Positions 34,674 through 42,872 of a stretch of DNA of 64,000 nt are shown in pieces. The notes beneath the pieces were generated by a model that was given only the letters and a program-made list of their open reading frames with translations, was not told the DNA's origin and did no database searches. The stretch covers positions 124,001 through 188,000 of the forward strand of contig NZ_JAHZAX010000002.1 of assembly GCF_019423705.1 (NCBI RefSeq), read 5' to 3'. This DNA is from Ruminococcus sp. GTDB lineage: Bacteria > Bacillota > Clostridia > Oscillospirales > Ruminococcaceae. The position numbers were made by a program, and so were the translations under genes. The stretch's first letter is position 1; every line of letters starts with the position of its first letter.

Positions 34674-35772
34674 TTTGTTTGCCTCCTCTTCTTACAAATT
34701 TATATCTAATAAAGAACTCGCAGCCCAGAACAAAGAACAGAATTATTCCCTGCAAAACAGGCGAGCAATATGGTGAAAGCGAGAATTCGGAAGATACCAC
34801 CGTGCTTCCCTTTTCAAGAACTGAGAACAGGAATGACACGATAAGGATACCGAACGGATTAAGGTTTGCAAGCCAAGCAACGATTATCGCCGTAAAGCCC
34901 ACGCCGCCTGCAACGGAAGTTGAAAGGGTGTGTTCTGTTCCTGTTGCCTGCACCATTCCTGCGATACCGCAGATGGCACCGCTGAGGAACATCGTTCTTA
35001 TCATAATCTTGCTAGGGCTCATTCCTGCGTATCTTGCAGTTGCGTGGCTGTCAGAAACTACCGTTATCTCATAGCCCTGCTTTGTGAATTTTAGATAAAT
35101 GAACACAAAAACCACAAGGATAAGTCCGATAAGCCAGCCGATCTGTATTCCACCAAGTGAGTCTAGCCAAGCATTGAGGTCGAAGGTTGCGATCTTTGGA
35201 TAGCCCTTTGACTCGGGGTCTTGCCAAGCACCCTTTGTCAGCCAGTCGATAACGTAAAGGGCTATGTAGTTGAGCATAAGGGTCAACAGCGTTTCGTTTG
35301 TGTCAAATTTTGCCTTGAAGAATGCCGGTATAATGCCGTAAAGTCCGCCGCCGATCATTGCCGCAACGAACATCAGAATAAACAGCAGATAGTGCGGCAG
35401 ATCATAATGATAAAGTGCGAAATATGAAGCGAACACGCCGCCCATAATTATCTGTCCCTCAGCGCCGATATTCCAAAATTTCATCTTGAACGCCAGCGTG
35501 ATACCAAGTGAGGATATCAGCAGAGGTATCATAATTTTTATTGTCTCACGGAATGGCATAAGCGGGTCGGCGGCGTTTCTGCCGATAAATGCGCCACGAA
35601 CCATTTTGCCGTAATATGAGATCGGATTCTTGCCAAGGATAAGGATGAAGATACCGCCTGCGCATATCGCAAGCACAACCGAAAGCAGTCTTATGATAAG
35701 CTTCTGCTTATTTGAACGCTCTGCCCTCTTTGCGATACGCAGAAGCGGTTCTTTTTTTGCTGTGTTAGCCAT
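34666..35772 (-). CDS. BMP-type ABC importer, first permease (NupP/YufP-like)
   Basis: The 368-residue membrane protein has a basic N-terminus, then eight or more hydrophobic segments. It includes NIGAEGQIIMGG, the equivalent of the signature in the partner permease, and GYEITVVSDSHATARYAGM in the coupling region. It overlaps both the ATPase gene upstream and the second permease downstream by 8 nt, so all three are translated in series and presumably form one heterodimeric channel. Confidence 0.92.
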   Translation of the reverse strand: MANTAKKEPLLRIAKRAERSNKQKLIIRLLSVVLAICAGGIFILILGKNPISYYGKMVRGAFIGRNAADPLMPFRETIKIMIPLLISSLGITLAFKMKFWNIGAEGQIIMGGVFASYFALYHYDLPHYLLFILMFVAAMIGGGLYGIIPAFFKAKFDTNETLLTLMLNYIALYVIDWLTKGAWQDPESKGYPKIATFDLNAWLDSLGGIQIGWLIGLILVVFVFIYLKFTKQGYEITVVSDSHATARYAGMSPSKIMIRTMFLSGAICGIAGMVQATGTEHTLSTSVAGGVGFTAIIVAWLANLNPFGILIVSFLFSVLEKGSTVVSSEFSLSPYCSPVLQGIILFFVLGCEFFIRYKFVRRGGKQNG

Positions 35773-37300
35773 TGCCCAGCACCTCCTCCATTGTTGCGCC
35801 TGTCATCATTCGGCCGACCTGTTCTTTTGTCACCGATTTTGCGTCGCAGATACCTGTGATCTTGCCGTGACAAAGCACCATAATCCTGTCGCAAAGTTCA
35901 AGAAGTACGTCAAGATCTTCGCCGATGAACAGCACCGCCGTATTTTTCTTTTTCTGCTCATTGAGCAGCGAATAGATCATATACGATGAATTGATGTCAA
36001 GACCTCTTACTGGATAAGCCGTGATAAGCAGGTCAGGCTGACTATGTATCTCTCGACCAAGCAGAACTTTCTGAACGTTACCACCCGAAAGCATTCTTAC
36101 AGGCAGCTCAGTTGACGGTGTCTTGATCTCAAGCTGCTCGATAAGCTCTTTTGAAAGCGCCTTTGCAGGCTTTCTGTCAACAAAGCAAAGCTTGCCCTCT
36201 TTATAGGTTTTCAGCAGCATATTGTCAGTCATTCCCACCGAGGCGATAAGACCCATTCCAAGTCTGTCCTCCGGGATAAAGCTCATACTGATACCGAGAT
36301 TGATGATCTCTTTTGGGTTCTTGCCGATGATATTTTCCTTATTGTAAAGCACGGCGCCCTTTTCGATCTTCTGAAGTCCTGCGATAGTCTCACAAAGCTC
36401 TTTTTGACCGCTGCCTGCAATGCCTGCAACGCCAAGTATCTCGCCACGATTGATAACAAAGCTAACATCGTCAAGTGCAATGCTGCCGGCTGAGTTCTTT
36501 ACAGTCAGATCAACAACATTGAGTATGGGCTTAACGTCAACAGGCTCCGGTCTGTCAATGGCAAGCTCAACAGCTTTACCCACCATAAGCTCAGTAAGCT
36601 GGTGCTCGCTGCTCTCGGCGGTGATTACAGTTTCAACGCTTTGTCCTTTTCTGAGGATAGTCACACGGTCGGAGATATCCATAACCTCGCCCAACTTGTG
36701 GGTGATAATGATTATAGCACAGCCCTGCTCTTTCATCTTTCTGAGAATATTGAACAGCTTGTCAGTTTCCTGCGGCGTAAGAACGGCCGTCGGCTCGTCA
36801 AGAATAAGTATCTTTGCGCCCCTGTAAAGGACTTTAAGTATCTCGACAGTCTGCTTTTCGCTGACGGACATATTGTAGACCTTTTTGTCTGGGTCGACTT
36901 CAAGGCCAAGCTGCTCTGATATCTTTTTTATCTCGTTTCTGACAGCACCCTTGCTTTTGAGCTTGCCCTTTGTGCCTGCCACGATATTATCGGCGGCGGA
37001 GAAAACCTCAACAAGCTTGAAATGCTGATGTATCATACCAATACCAAGTGCGATAGAGTCCTTCGGGGAATTTATTGACGCAGGCTTGCCCGAGATGTAA
37101 ATGCTGCCCTTATCGGGATGATAGATACCCGAGAGCATATTCATAAGTGTGGTCTTGCCCGAACCGTTTTCGCCAAGAAGCGCAAGTATCTCGCCGTATT
37201 TTACTTCGAGATTGATGTTATCATTTGCGACAACACTTCCGAACACTTTGGTTATCCCGCTGCATTTTACTGCGATATCCGCAGATATTGCTTCACTCAT
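35765..37300 (-). CDS. BMP-type ABC importer, ATPase with two nucleotide-binding domains (NupO/YufO-like)
   Basis: The protein is 511 residues with two tandem ABC domains. The first has a complete Walker A GENGSGKTT, a signature-like NMSVSEKQTVEI and LILDEPTA. In the second, Walker A is replaced by GIAGSGQKE, while the signature MLSGGNVQKV is retained; the loop usually reading DEPT appears as ITAYPVRGLD. This asymmetry is normal in the ribose/nucleoside ABC group. The ATG follows AAGGAG inside the intercistronic region with two hairpins. Confidence 0.94.
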   Translation of the reverse strand: MSEAISADIAVKCSGITKVFGSVVANDNINLEVKYGEILALLGENGSGKTTLMNMLSGIYHPDKGSIYISGKPASINSPKDSIALGIGMIHQHFKLVEVFSAADNIVAGTKGKLKSKGAVRNEIKKISEQLGLEVDPDKKVYNMSVSEKQTVEILKVLYRGAKILILDEPTAVLTPQETDKLFNILRKMKEQGCAIIIITHKLGEVMDISDRVTILRKGQSVETVITAESSEHQLTELMVGKAVELAIDRPEPVDVKPILNVVDLTVKNSAGSIALDDVSFVINRGEILGVAGIAGSGQKELCETIAGLQKIEKGAVLYNKENIIGKNPKEIINLGISMSFIPEDRLGMGLIASVGMTDNMLLKTYKEGKLCFVDRKPAKALSKELIEQLEIKTPSTELPVRMLSGGNVQKVLLGREIHSQPDLLITAYPVRGLDINSSYMIYSLLNEQKKKNTAVLFIGEDLDVLLELCDRIMVLCHGKITGICDAKSVTKEQVGRMMTGATMEEVLGNG

Positions 37301-37345
37301 ATGTTCAGCTCCTTTTTATACTTCATTTTTTCTTCAATCAGAAAC

Positions 37346-37441
37346 CGACAGCCGAAAAATGTTTCCGCTGTCGTATTCTCATTGCTGAACAAAACAGGCG
37401 GCAGATCACCCCTCAATATATTGAGAGCAACCTCCGCCGCC
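37346..37441 (-). repeat. two intercistronic hairpins between the lipoprotein and ATPase genes
   Basis: CGACAGC/GCTGTCG (37346-37373) and GGCGGC/GCCGCC (37397-37441), the latter with an inner CTCAAT/ATTGAG palindrome. Neither has a good T-run. They probably stabilise the upstream lipoprotein mRNA or partly attenuate transcription, so the binding protein is made in excess over the permeases. Confidence 0.6.
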
Positions 37442-37467
37442 CGTATATCAGTTCAGATTTTTACCCA

Positions 37468-38619
37468 TTACTTAACTTCAACAGTCTTGAAGTACCAGTT
37501 GATACCGCCTGTGATAGTTGCGTCGTCAAGAGTTTTGCCCTCTTCGCCAACTGTGCTGCCGTCGTTTGTTTCGATAACGCCGTCAAATACGTTGAATGAG
37601 CCGTCCTCCATCTTCTTTCTTGCTTCATCAACAGCTGTCTGCATTTCCTCTGTGCAGATATCCATATTAAGTGGTGAGATATCTACGAGACCGTCAGCCA
37701 TACCGCCGTAATAGTTCTCGCACTTCCACTCACCATCAAGTATCTGCTTTACCTGGTAAGTATAGTAGGCTGACCAGTTCCAAACAGTTGATGTAAGTGT
37801 AGCCTTTGGTGCGTCCTTAGACATATCTGTGTTGTAGCCAATGCCCCACTTGCCAGCGCTTTCAGCTTCGAGCTGTGGGTTCGGTGTATCACAATGCTGA
37901 GCGATAACGTCGCAGCCCTCAGAAAGAAGAGCCTTAGCAGCGTTTGTCTCTTCTGTTGGAGAATACCAGCTGTTTGTTACCTTAACATAAACCTTAGCGT
38001 CTGGGTTTACAGAATAAACGCCCATTGCGAAAGCGTCGATACCGCCTGTGCACTCTGAGTTCTCGCTGCCCATTGCGGAAACGTAACCGATAAGGTTAGA
38101 CTCAGTCTTCATACCTGCAACGATACCTGAAAGATATCTAGCCTGATAGATTCTACCGAAGTAGTTGTTCAGGTTCTTGCCGTTGTTCTTGTAACCTGTG
38201 CCGTGGCAGAAATAAACATTTGGGAACTCCTCAGCGAGGGACTCCATCTTGTCCATATAACCCCAGCTTGTGCCGAAGATGATGTTGCAGCCGTCCTCGA
38301 TACACTCACGGATAGCTGTCTCAGTAGCAGCAGGGTCGCTGTCAGAAACGTTGTTCTTTCTTACAATCTGATCGTCGCTGAGACCAAGCTCCTTCTGCAT
38401 ACCAACGATACCCTGATCGTGTGCATAAGTGTAACCAGAGCCGTCAGCAGGGTTGCCGATGTGGATAACACCGATCTTGACATTCTCAGCTGTAAGCTCC
38501 GTTGTTGCAGAGTCAGAAGCCTTCTTTGAAGCTTCGTCCTTTGCTGATGTACAAGCTGTGAGAGCTGTTACAGCAAGAACTGCGGAAAGAACGAGTGCAA
38601 GAATACGTCTTTTCTTCAT
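37468..38619 (-). CDS. BMP-family substrate-binding lipoprotein (NupN-like)
   Basis: The 383 residues start with a lipoprotein signal peptide ending in the lipobox LTAC, with cysteine 23 as the lipid anchor. A Ser/Lys/Asp-rich spacer follows, then a periplasmic-binding-protein fold of the PnrA/BMP class (VIHIGNPADGSGYTYAHDQG; NIIFGTSWGYMD; YVSAMGSENSE). Relatives bind purine nucleosides. It is the first gene of the importer operon. The leader carries two LacI-type palindromes and GGAGGA precedes the ATG. Lgt encoded at 4.2 kb should lipidate it. Confidence 0.94.
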   Translation of the reverse strand: MKKRRILALVLSAVLAVTALTACTSAKDEASKKASDSATTELTAENVKIGVIHIGNPADGSGYTYAHDQGIVGMQKELGLSDDQIVRKNNVSDSDPAATETAIRECIEDGCNIIFGTSWGYMDKMESLAEEFPNVYFCHGTGYKNNGKNLNNYFGRIYQARYLSGIVAGMKTESNLIGYVSAMGSENSECTGGIDAFAMGVYSVNPDAKVYVKVTNSWYSPTEETNAAKALLSEGCDVIAQHCDTPNPQLEAESAGKWGIGYNTDMSKDAPKATLTSTVWNWSAYYTYQVKQILDGEWKCENYYGGMADGLVDISPLNMDICTEEMQTAVDEARKKMEDGSFNVFDGVIETNDGSTVGEEGKTLDDATITGGINWYFKTVEVK

Positions 38620-38700
38620 TTCTTATCTTCCTCCATTTTCAATATAGCCGCCGATACACGGCATTTGTAAAAAATAAACCGCCGTTTTTACATAGTTACC

Positions 38701-38731
38701 ACTGAAACATTTCAGTTGAAAACGTTTCAGT
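38701..38731. promoter_or_regulatory. tandem operator-like palindromes in the importer leader
   Basis: ACTGAAA-CA-TTTCAGT (38701-38716) is followed at once by TTGAAAACGTTTCAGT (38716-38731, arms TGAAA/TTTCA). Both resemble LacI/GalR-family sites, though the second is one base short of a classical cre. They lie about 30-60 nt downstream of the expected start, where a repressor would act as a roadblock. Confidence 0.55.
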
Positions 38732-38769
38732 ATCAATACAGTAAATACGCAAAAATGACTAACGAAATA

Positions 38770-38798
38770 ATTATACAACAATTTTCACTATTATGCAA
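38770..38798 (-). promoter_or_regulatory. nucleoside importer promoter
   Basis: TTGCAT (38793-38798), 17 nt, TATAAT (38770-38775) on the minus strand. The leader is about 140 nt. The remaining sequence to 38891 is AT-rich and shows no other feature. Confidence 0.7.
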
Positions 38799-38891
38799 TT
38801 GAAACAAAGCGTTGGTATATTAATATTCCGTTAAACTTATGTTACTTATTTTGTATTCGTGCAATTATCTGCATGAATATGGGGACTGCTG

Positions 38892-39584
38892 TTATTTTCT
38901 TGAAGCAGCGGCATATTCTGTATCTTCCAGAATATCTATATCGCCGTTAAGAAGTCTGTCACGCTTATCTCCCAAAGCTTTGTTGATGATACCGAGGATA
39001 TAGCCAACAAGAACAGCGGCGACGATTGTGCCTGCACCAACGCTTCCAAGTCCGTGGATAGAGATAAGACAAGTGACAGTTGATACGATCACCATTGTGC
39101 AGTCAAAAGCCATTTTGACCTTTGAGAACACGATGCCTGTGACCTGTGAAACTGCCTGCATTGCGCCCTCGCCGGCCAATGGGATAAGGTCAGCAGGCAG
39201 ATAAAGGAATATGCCGATAGCAATAAGCACAGTACTTATAAGCATCATAAGCACTCTTACGATTATATTGTCAGTTGTCGGCAGGAACGACGCAAGATAA
39301 TTGCAGAATGTCGTGAAATAGCCGAATATCACTCCAACAACGACCTGCAAAAGGCTTATAGCCTTGAAATTCTTTCTCAAAAGCAACATCTGTATTATCA
39401 CCAATGTGCAATGGAAAATTATTGTTGCCTTGCCCATTTCAATGCCCCATACGCAGGTCAATGTATATGGTATCGAACTTACAGGTGATACGCCAAGGTT
39501 CGATTTTACCGATATTGCAATTCCAATAGTCATAATAAAAAGCCCTATGAAATACATAGGAACTCTGATCTTTAAGTTCTTCAT
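38892..39584 (-). CDS. YczE/YitT-like integral membrane protein
   Basis: The 230 residues contain five or six membrane segments starting at once after a short basic N-terminus (MKNLKIRVPMYFIGLFIM). The motif SNLGVSPVSSIPYTL (about residues 28-42) is typical of the YczE/YyaS family (COG2364), whose function is unresolved; a transport role is assumed. It overlaps the MarR gene by 4 nt (ATGA), so the two form a regulator-target pair. No clear terminator follows. Confidence 0.85.
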   Translation of the reverse strand: MKNLKIRVPMYFIGLFIMTIGIAISVKSNLGVSPVSSIPYTLTCVWGIEMGKATIIFHCTLVIIQMLLLRKNFKAISLLQVVVGVIFGYFTTFCNYLASFLPTTDNIIVRVLMMLISTVLIAIGIFLYLPADLIPLAGEGAMQAVSQVTGIVFSKVKMAFDCTMVIVSTVTCLISIHGLGSVGAGTIVAAVLVGYILGIINKALGDKRDRLLNGDIDILEDTEYAAASRK

Positions 39585-40015
39585 TCTACTGATCCACCCT
39601 TTTTCTTCATATTCTCGTATACTCTCTGCAAAAGTTGAACAAGCTGCTCTTTCTCGCCCTCATCAAAGCCCTCAAGCGCCCTTGCTTCAATGCTCACAAA
39701 CTCACGGTCAATGCGCTGGACGTATTCTTCGCCTTTAGGCGTGAGAAAAACGTGGAGCGATCGCCTATTGCCGTTAAGCGTTTTGCGCTCGATATAGCCT
39801 TTGTTTTCCATTCCATTCAGAATAACAGTCAGCGAGGCAGGCTCGATATGACAGCCGCTTGCGATATCCTTTTGCGCCGAACCATTGTGCGTGCTGAGAT
39901 AATCAAGTATCTTAGGCTGTCCAAGCGTCAAGCCTGTATCCTTCACGCTGCTGAGAAGAGATTTCTGAAACAGAAAATGGTCTGCCATAAGCAGAAAATG
40001 TAATGACTCCGTCAA
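39581..40015 (-). CDS. MarR-family regulator of the YczE-like protein
   Basis: The 144 residues form a winged helix of the MarR type: AQKDIASGCHIEPASLTVILNGMENKGYIERK with the wing GNRRSLHVFLTPKGEEY. Start is TTG 40015 with AGGAG 8 nt upstream. The promoter's transcription start lies inside a perfect 10-bp-armed palindrome, the expected arrangement for self-repression. The translationally coupled membrane protein is its likely target. Confidence 0.9.
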   Translation of the reverse strand: MTESLHFLLMADHFLFQKSLLSSVKDTGLTLGQPKILDYLSTHNGSAQKDIASGCHIEPASLTVILNGMENKGYIERKTLNGNRRSLHVFLTPKGEEYVQRIDREFVSIEARALEGFDEGEKEQLVQLLQRVYENMKKKGGSVE

Positions 40016-40031
40016 AACTCCAACTCCTTAT

Positions 40032-40060
40032 ATTAGTATTCTAATTATTTGAATACTAAT
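40032..40060. promoter_or_regulatory. MarR-type operator
   Basis: Perfect inverted repeat ATTAGTATTC / GAATACTAAT with a 9-nt spacer, immediately after the -10 box and covering the expected transcription start. Confidence 0.75.
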
Positions 40061-40090
40061 ATTATAGCGCCAAACCGCACATATTGTCAA
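40061..40090 (-). promoter_or_regulatory. MarR-YczE promoter
   Basis: TTGACA (40085-40090), 18 nt, TATAAT (40061-40066) on the minus strand; it starts just beyond the terminator of the preceding unit. Confidence 0.8.
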
Positions 40091-40099
40091 GTTATAAAA

Positions 40100-40129
40100 C
40101 AAAAAGCCGACATAGATATCATGCCGACT
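40100..40129 (-). terminator. terminator of the small membrane protein gene
   Basis: AGTCGGCAT pairs with ATGTCGGCT (two G-U pairs), followed by TTTTTGTTTT on the minus strand. The first arm lies inside the last codons of the gene (TCG GCA TGA). Confidence 0.85.
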
Positions 40130-40370
40130 TTGTTGATTTTTTTCGTCTATTTTTTTTACGCCACGCTATTATATTGTTTCTGATCGTCATAATCATACCG
40201 ACAAAAACTGTACCTATTGAAAGGAATATTGGCAGTTTGAACATAAATTCATTTGTCATTTCCGTGTCAAGTCCATAGCGCATATACATAAGTATCCCCA
40301 ACAGCACGATATACACTCCGATCAGCATTGAAAGATACGATATGATATAAAAAAGAGGTCCTCTTTTCAC
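40119..40370 (-). CDS. small two-helix membrane protein of unknown function
   Basis: The product of 83 residues has two membrane segments (about 7-28 and 42-63), and a C-terminal tail so basic (RKKNRRKKSTK) that both ends should be cytoplasmic. The start is GTG 40370 with AGGGGGAG 7 nt upstream. The ATG at 40403 is inside the -10 box and cannot be used. I do not recognise a family. It is a single-gene unit with its own promoter and terminator. Confidence 0.75.
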   Translation of the reverse strand: MKRGPLFYIISYLSMLIGVYIVLLGILMYMRYGLDTEMTNEFMFKLPIFLSIGTVFVGMIMTIRNNIIAWRKKNRRKKSTKSA

Positions 40371-40398
40371 CTTAAAACTCCCCCTATATTTTTTCTTT

Positions 40399-40427
40399 AT
40401 CATAGCATATTAAATTAATTTCGTCAA
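40399..40427 (-). promoter_or_regulatory. promoter of the small membrane protein
   Basis: TTGACG (40422-40427), 17 nt, TATGAT (40399-40404) on the minus strand. Confidence 0.7.
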
Positions 40428-40463
40428 GATATAAAGTAAAATTATCAGTCTTTGATGTAATCA

Positions 40464-41783
40464 TTAATCTGCTTTATACTTTCTCATTAACAATATTCCT
40501 GTGATATCCGCCAATATCCAGCCTATTGGGATAGATATCCATATGCCGAAAACGCCGATAGCTTCAAAGCTTGAAAGCATATATGCCAGCAGAACTCTTG
40601 TGCCAAGGGAGATGATCGTCAGCACAAGGGACATTTCAGGCTTGTTTATGCCCCTGTAATAGCCATATAGCAGGAACAATATGCCAATACCAGCATAGAA
40701 TGAACCCTCTGTCACAAGATAGCGCACGCCCGTGTTTATGATTGCGTGCTCGTTTGAGCTTACAAATATTCTCATAAGGTTATTTGAGAATATCACAACG
40801 ATGATCGAGACCGCAATGCAGAACAGAGAGGATATCTTGAAAGATTTTTTCACACAATTTTTTATTCTGTCAGACTTCTTTGCGCCATAGTTTTGCGATA
40901 TGAACATAGAGAATGCGTTGCCGAACTCCTGCGCCGGCATATACGCCACGGTGTCGATCTTGACGGCGACTGTGAACGCCGCCATAACCGTTGTGCCGAA
41001 GCTGTTCACAAGGCCTTGTATCATAAGTATGCCGAAATTCATCACCGATTGCTGTGTGCAGGCGGCAAATGAAAATCTTGCCACCTCGCCAACGACGCCT
41101 TTTTCGATCTTTATTCTCGAAAGCCTTAAAACAGGCTCTTTTATCAGCGAATATATCGCCAGCCCTATTCCCGAAATGCCCTGCGCAATGACCGTGGCAT
41201 AAGCTGCGCCCTTTACGCCGAGATCAAGATACGCCACAAATATGATATCCAGCAAGATATTCACCACCGAGGCCGCTCCTAAAAATATCAGCGGCGTAAC
41301 GGAATTACCAAGACCTCTCAGCATAAAGGAGTAGAAATTGTACAGGAAAATAAATACTATTCCTGCAAGTATTATGCTGACATATTCCTCAGTCATTGCA
41401 GTTATCTTCTGCGGCGTTTTCAGAAGCCGCAATATCGTGGGTTCTGCCGCTAGTGTTACTATCTCTATCACCGCAGTCACGACAGCAATTTCAATAAACG
41501 AAATATTAATGCTTCTGCGCAAATGGGCTTCATTTTTCTCGCCAAAGCAGAACGAGACCAGCGAGCCGCTGCCCATACACAAGCCTATGATTATGGAATA
41601 CAAAAAAGTTGTCAGCGTATAAGTGCTGCCCACCGCCGCAAGGGCGTTTTCGCCAAGACACCTTCCTACAATGAGCGTGTCCGCAATATTATATACCTGC
41701 TGGAGCAGGTTGCCAAGTATCATCGGCGCCGCAAATGCAAACAGCGCCCTGCTTATATTACCTGTTGTCAGATCTTTTTTCAA
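40464..41783 (-). CDS. MATE-family multidrug/antiporter efflux protein
   Basis: The 439 residues form about 12 membrane segments. The N-terminal APMILGNLLQQVYNIADTLIVGR is the typical MATE opening, and MLRGLGNSVTPLIF and a repeated second half complete the family pattern. MATE proteins exchange Na+ or H+ for cationic drugs or metabolites. TTG 41783 is the start, with a weak AAGAAG site. A fragment of another MATE gene on the opposite strand lies immediately upstream. Confidence 0.92.
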   Translation of the reverse strand: MKKDLTTGNISRALFAFAAPMILGNLLQQVYNIADTLIVGRCLGENALAAVGSTYTLTTFLYSIIIGLCMGSGSLVSFCFGEKNEAHLRRSINISFIEIAVVTAVIEIVTLAAEPTILRLLKTPQKITAMTEEYVSIILAGIVFIFLYNFYSFMLRGLGNSVTPLIFLGAASVVNILLDIIFVAYLDLGVKGAAYATVIAQGISGIGLAIYSLIKEPVLRLSRIKIEKGVVGEVARFSFAACTQQSVMNFGILMIQGLVNSFGTTVMAAFTVAVKIDTVAYMPAQEFGNAFSMFISQNYGAKKSDRIKNCVKKSFKISSLFCIAVSIIVVIFSNNLMRIFVSSNEHAIINTGVRYLVTEGSFYAGIGILFLLYGYYRGINKPEMSLVLTIISLGTRVLLAYMLSSFEAIGVFGIWISIPIGWILADITGILLMRKYKAD

Positions 41784-41837
41784 TGCTATTCTTCTTTACT
41801 TATTGATTACGGCCGCCGAAGTAGCAACGCACTTTAC

Positions 41838-41865
41838 ATTATAACACAACTGAAAATAAAATCAA
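41838..41865 (-). promoter_or_regulatory. MATE gene promoter
   Basis: TTGATT (41860-41865), 16 nt, TATAAT (41838-41843) on the minus strand. A TGAAACGTTTT motif shared with the importer leader lies 25 nt further upstream (41890-41906). Confidence 0.65.
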
Positions 41866-41889
41866 GACTGATCTCTGAAATCAAGGTAA

Positions 41890-42315
41890 GTTTCAAAACG
41901 TTTCACCGCCAGCGAGGTCGTTTTATTATCCCTAACCGCAAAAACGCTTTTTGCGCAGGGCATTCCTCACGACACCAAAAGCAGTCTGCCACAATTAGGC
42001 AAATATGCCAAGCAGATTTTTTCTTTGGGCTACCCCTCAATATGTATGCAGGCGCTTTACACATTTTACATCAGCGCACTTAATATGATACTGGCAGGCT
42101 TCGGCGATGAAGCCGTAACGGTTTTAGGGCTTTATTGCAAGTTGCAGGCGTTTTTCTTTATACCATTCCTCGGTCTGCAAGCCTGCATTGTGCCTGTAAT
42201 AAGCTACAATTTCGGCATAAAAGACTTATCACGCTGCCGCAAGGTGTTTTCCGCTTCGGTGCTTGTATCGGTGATAATGGAGTTTGTGGCAATGGCGGTC
42301 TTTTTCAAGCCATAA
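41890..42315 (+). pseudogene. internal fragment of a second MATE transporter gene
   Basis: An open frame of 141 codons between a TAA at 41887 and a TAA at 42313 encodes part of a MATE protein: KYAKQIFSLGYPSICMQAL, NMILAGFGDEAV, GLYCKLQAFFFIPFLGLQ and VISYNFG. The first six helices and the last helices are missing. There is no proper start codon or ribosome binding site; translation could begin only at internal TTG/ATG codons. The homology ends abruptly at about 42310, where a sensor kinase fragment begins on the other strand. Confidence 0.8.
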
Positions 42316-42532
42316 GCTCAACGTTTTCTTTTTTAGTTGAAAGGGTCTCACTGTCGGCAAAACCAAGTGCTGTGCCATTTACTGCGATACTCCACACAAG
42401 CCCCGTGCTTGGCAATATCACGATACAGCACAACAATATCGGTATTATTATCATAAGAATGTTAGATATTGCAAGACGTTTTCTGATATTGAGCTTATCA
42501 ACGCTTGCTTTTTTTATAATCTTCACATTCAT
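42305..42532 (-). pseudogene. N-terminal fragment of a sensor histidine kinase gene
   Basis: ATG 42532 with AGGTGAG upstream starts a 75-residue product with a basic N-terminus and a strong membrane helix (ISNILMIIIPILLCCIVIL). This is the kind of opening seen in sensor kinases of this group (KRLAISNILM). The frame stops before any extracellular sensor, HAMP or kinase domain. It ends in the same place as the opposing MATE fragment. The kinase assignment rests on the N-terminus alone. Confidence 0.55.
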
Positions 42533-42631
42533 TTATCTCACCTGCCGATCTTATTATATCGCACAATTGCAATAAATGTTTAAACAGGATATAAAATCTC
42601 AGCGCTTATGTGTAATTCTTTCGTAAAAATG

Positions 42632-42756
42632 CAAAACAAAAAGGCAGCCAAAACGACCGCCCTTTGCTTGTGTAAAAATTTTGGAGAGGATGAAACGAGC
42701 TAAGAGTTTTAAATCTTAGTGTTTACATTCTTTTTTTTCTTTCTCTGTTCTACATT
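42632..42756 (-). ncRNA. candidate small RNA of about 120 nt
   Basis: A promoter (42761-42789) is followed on the minus strand by a sequence with no plausible open frame, since its two early ATG codons are each followed by a stop. It carries a 6-bp hairpin (CTAAGA/TCTTAG, 42700-42719), an unpaired CATCCTCTCC stretch, and an intrinsic terminator (42636-42665, 10 bp with a bulge, then TTTTTGTTTT). The CU-rich stretch is complementary to GGAGAGG-type ribosome binding sites. Expression is unproven. Confidence 0.4.
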
Positions 42757-42760
42757 CTAT

Positions 42761-42789
42761 ATTATAGCCGTTAGGGGCTGTAACTTCAA
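42761..42789 (-). promoter_or_regulatory. promoter of the candidate small RNA
   Basis: TTGAAG (42784-42789), 17 nt, TATAAT (42761-42766) on the minus strand, about 85 nt after the pyrE stop. Confidence 0.55.
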
Positions 42790-42872
42790 GAACAGACAAG
42801 TTACATTTCACTACAATATTGTTACAAATTATTTCATTTTGTAACTTTAAATATACTTTAAAAATATATTCA

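Noticed and set aside
38717..38730. Classical CcpA cre site in the importer leader
   Set aside because: The sequence is one base shorter than the 14-nt cre pattern, so it is described as a LacI-type palindrome instead.
41523..42083. Plus-strand 186-codon open frame spanning the MATE 5' end and the MATE fragment
   Set aside because: It runs antisense to a real MATE gene and then in the wrong frame of the MATE fragment; the translation has no family features.
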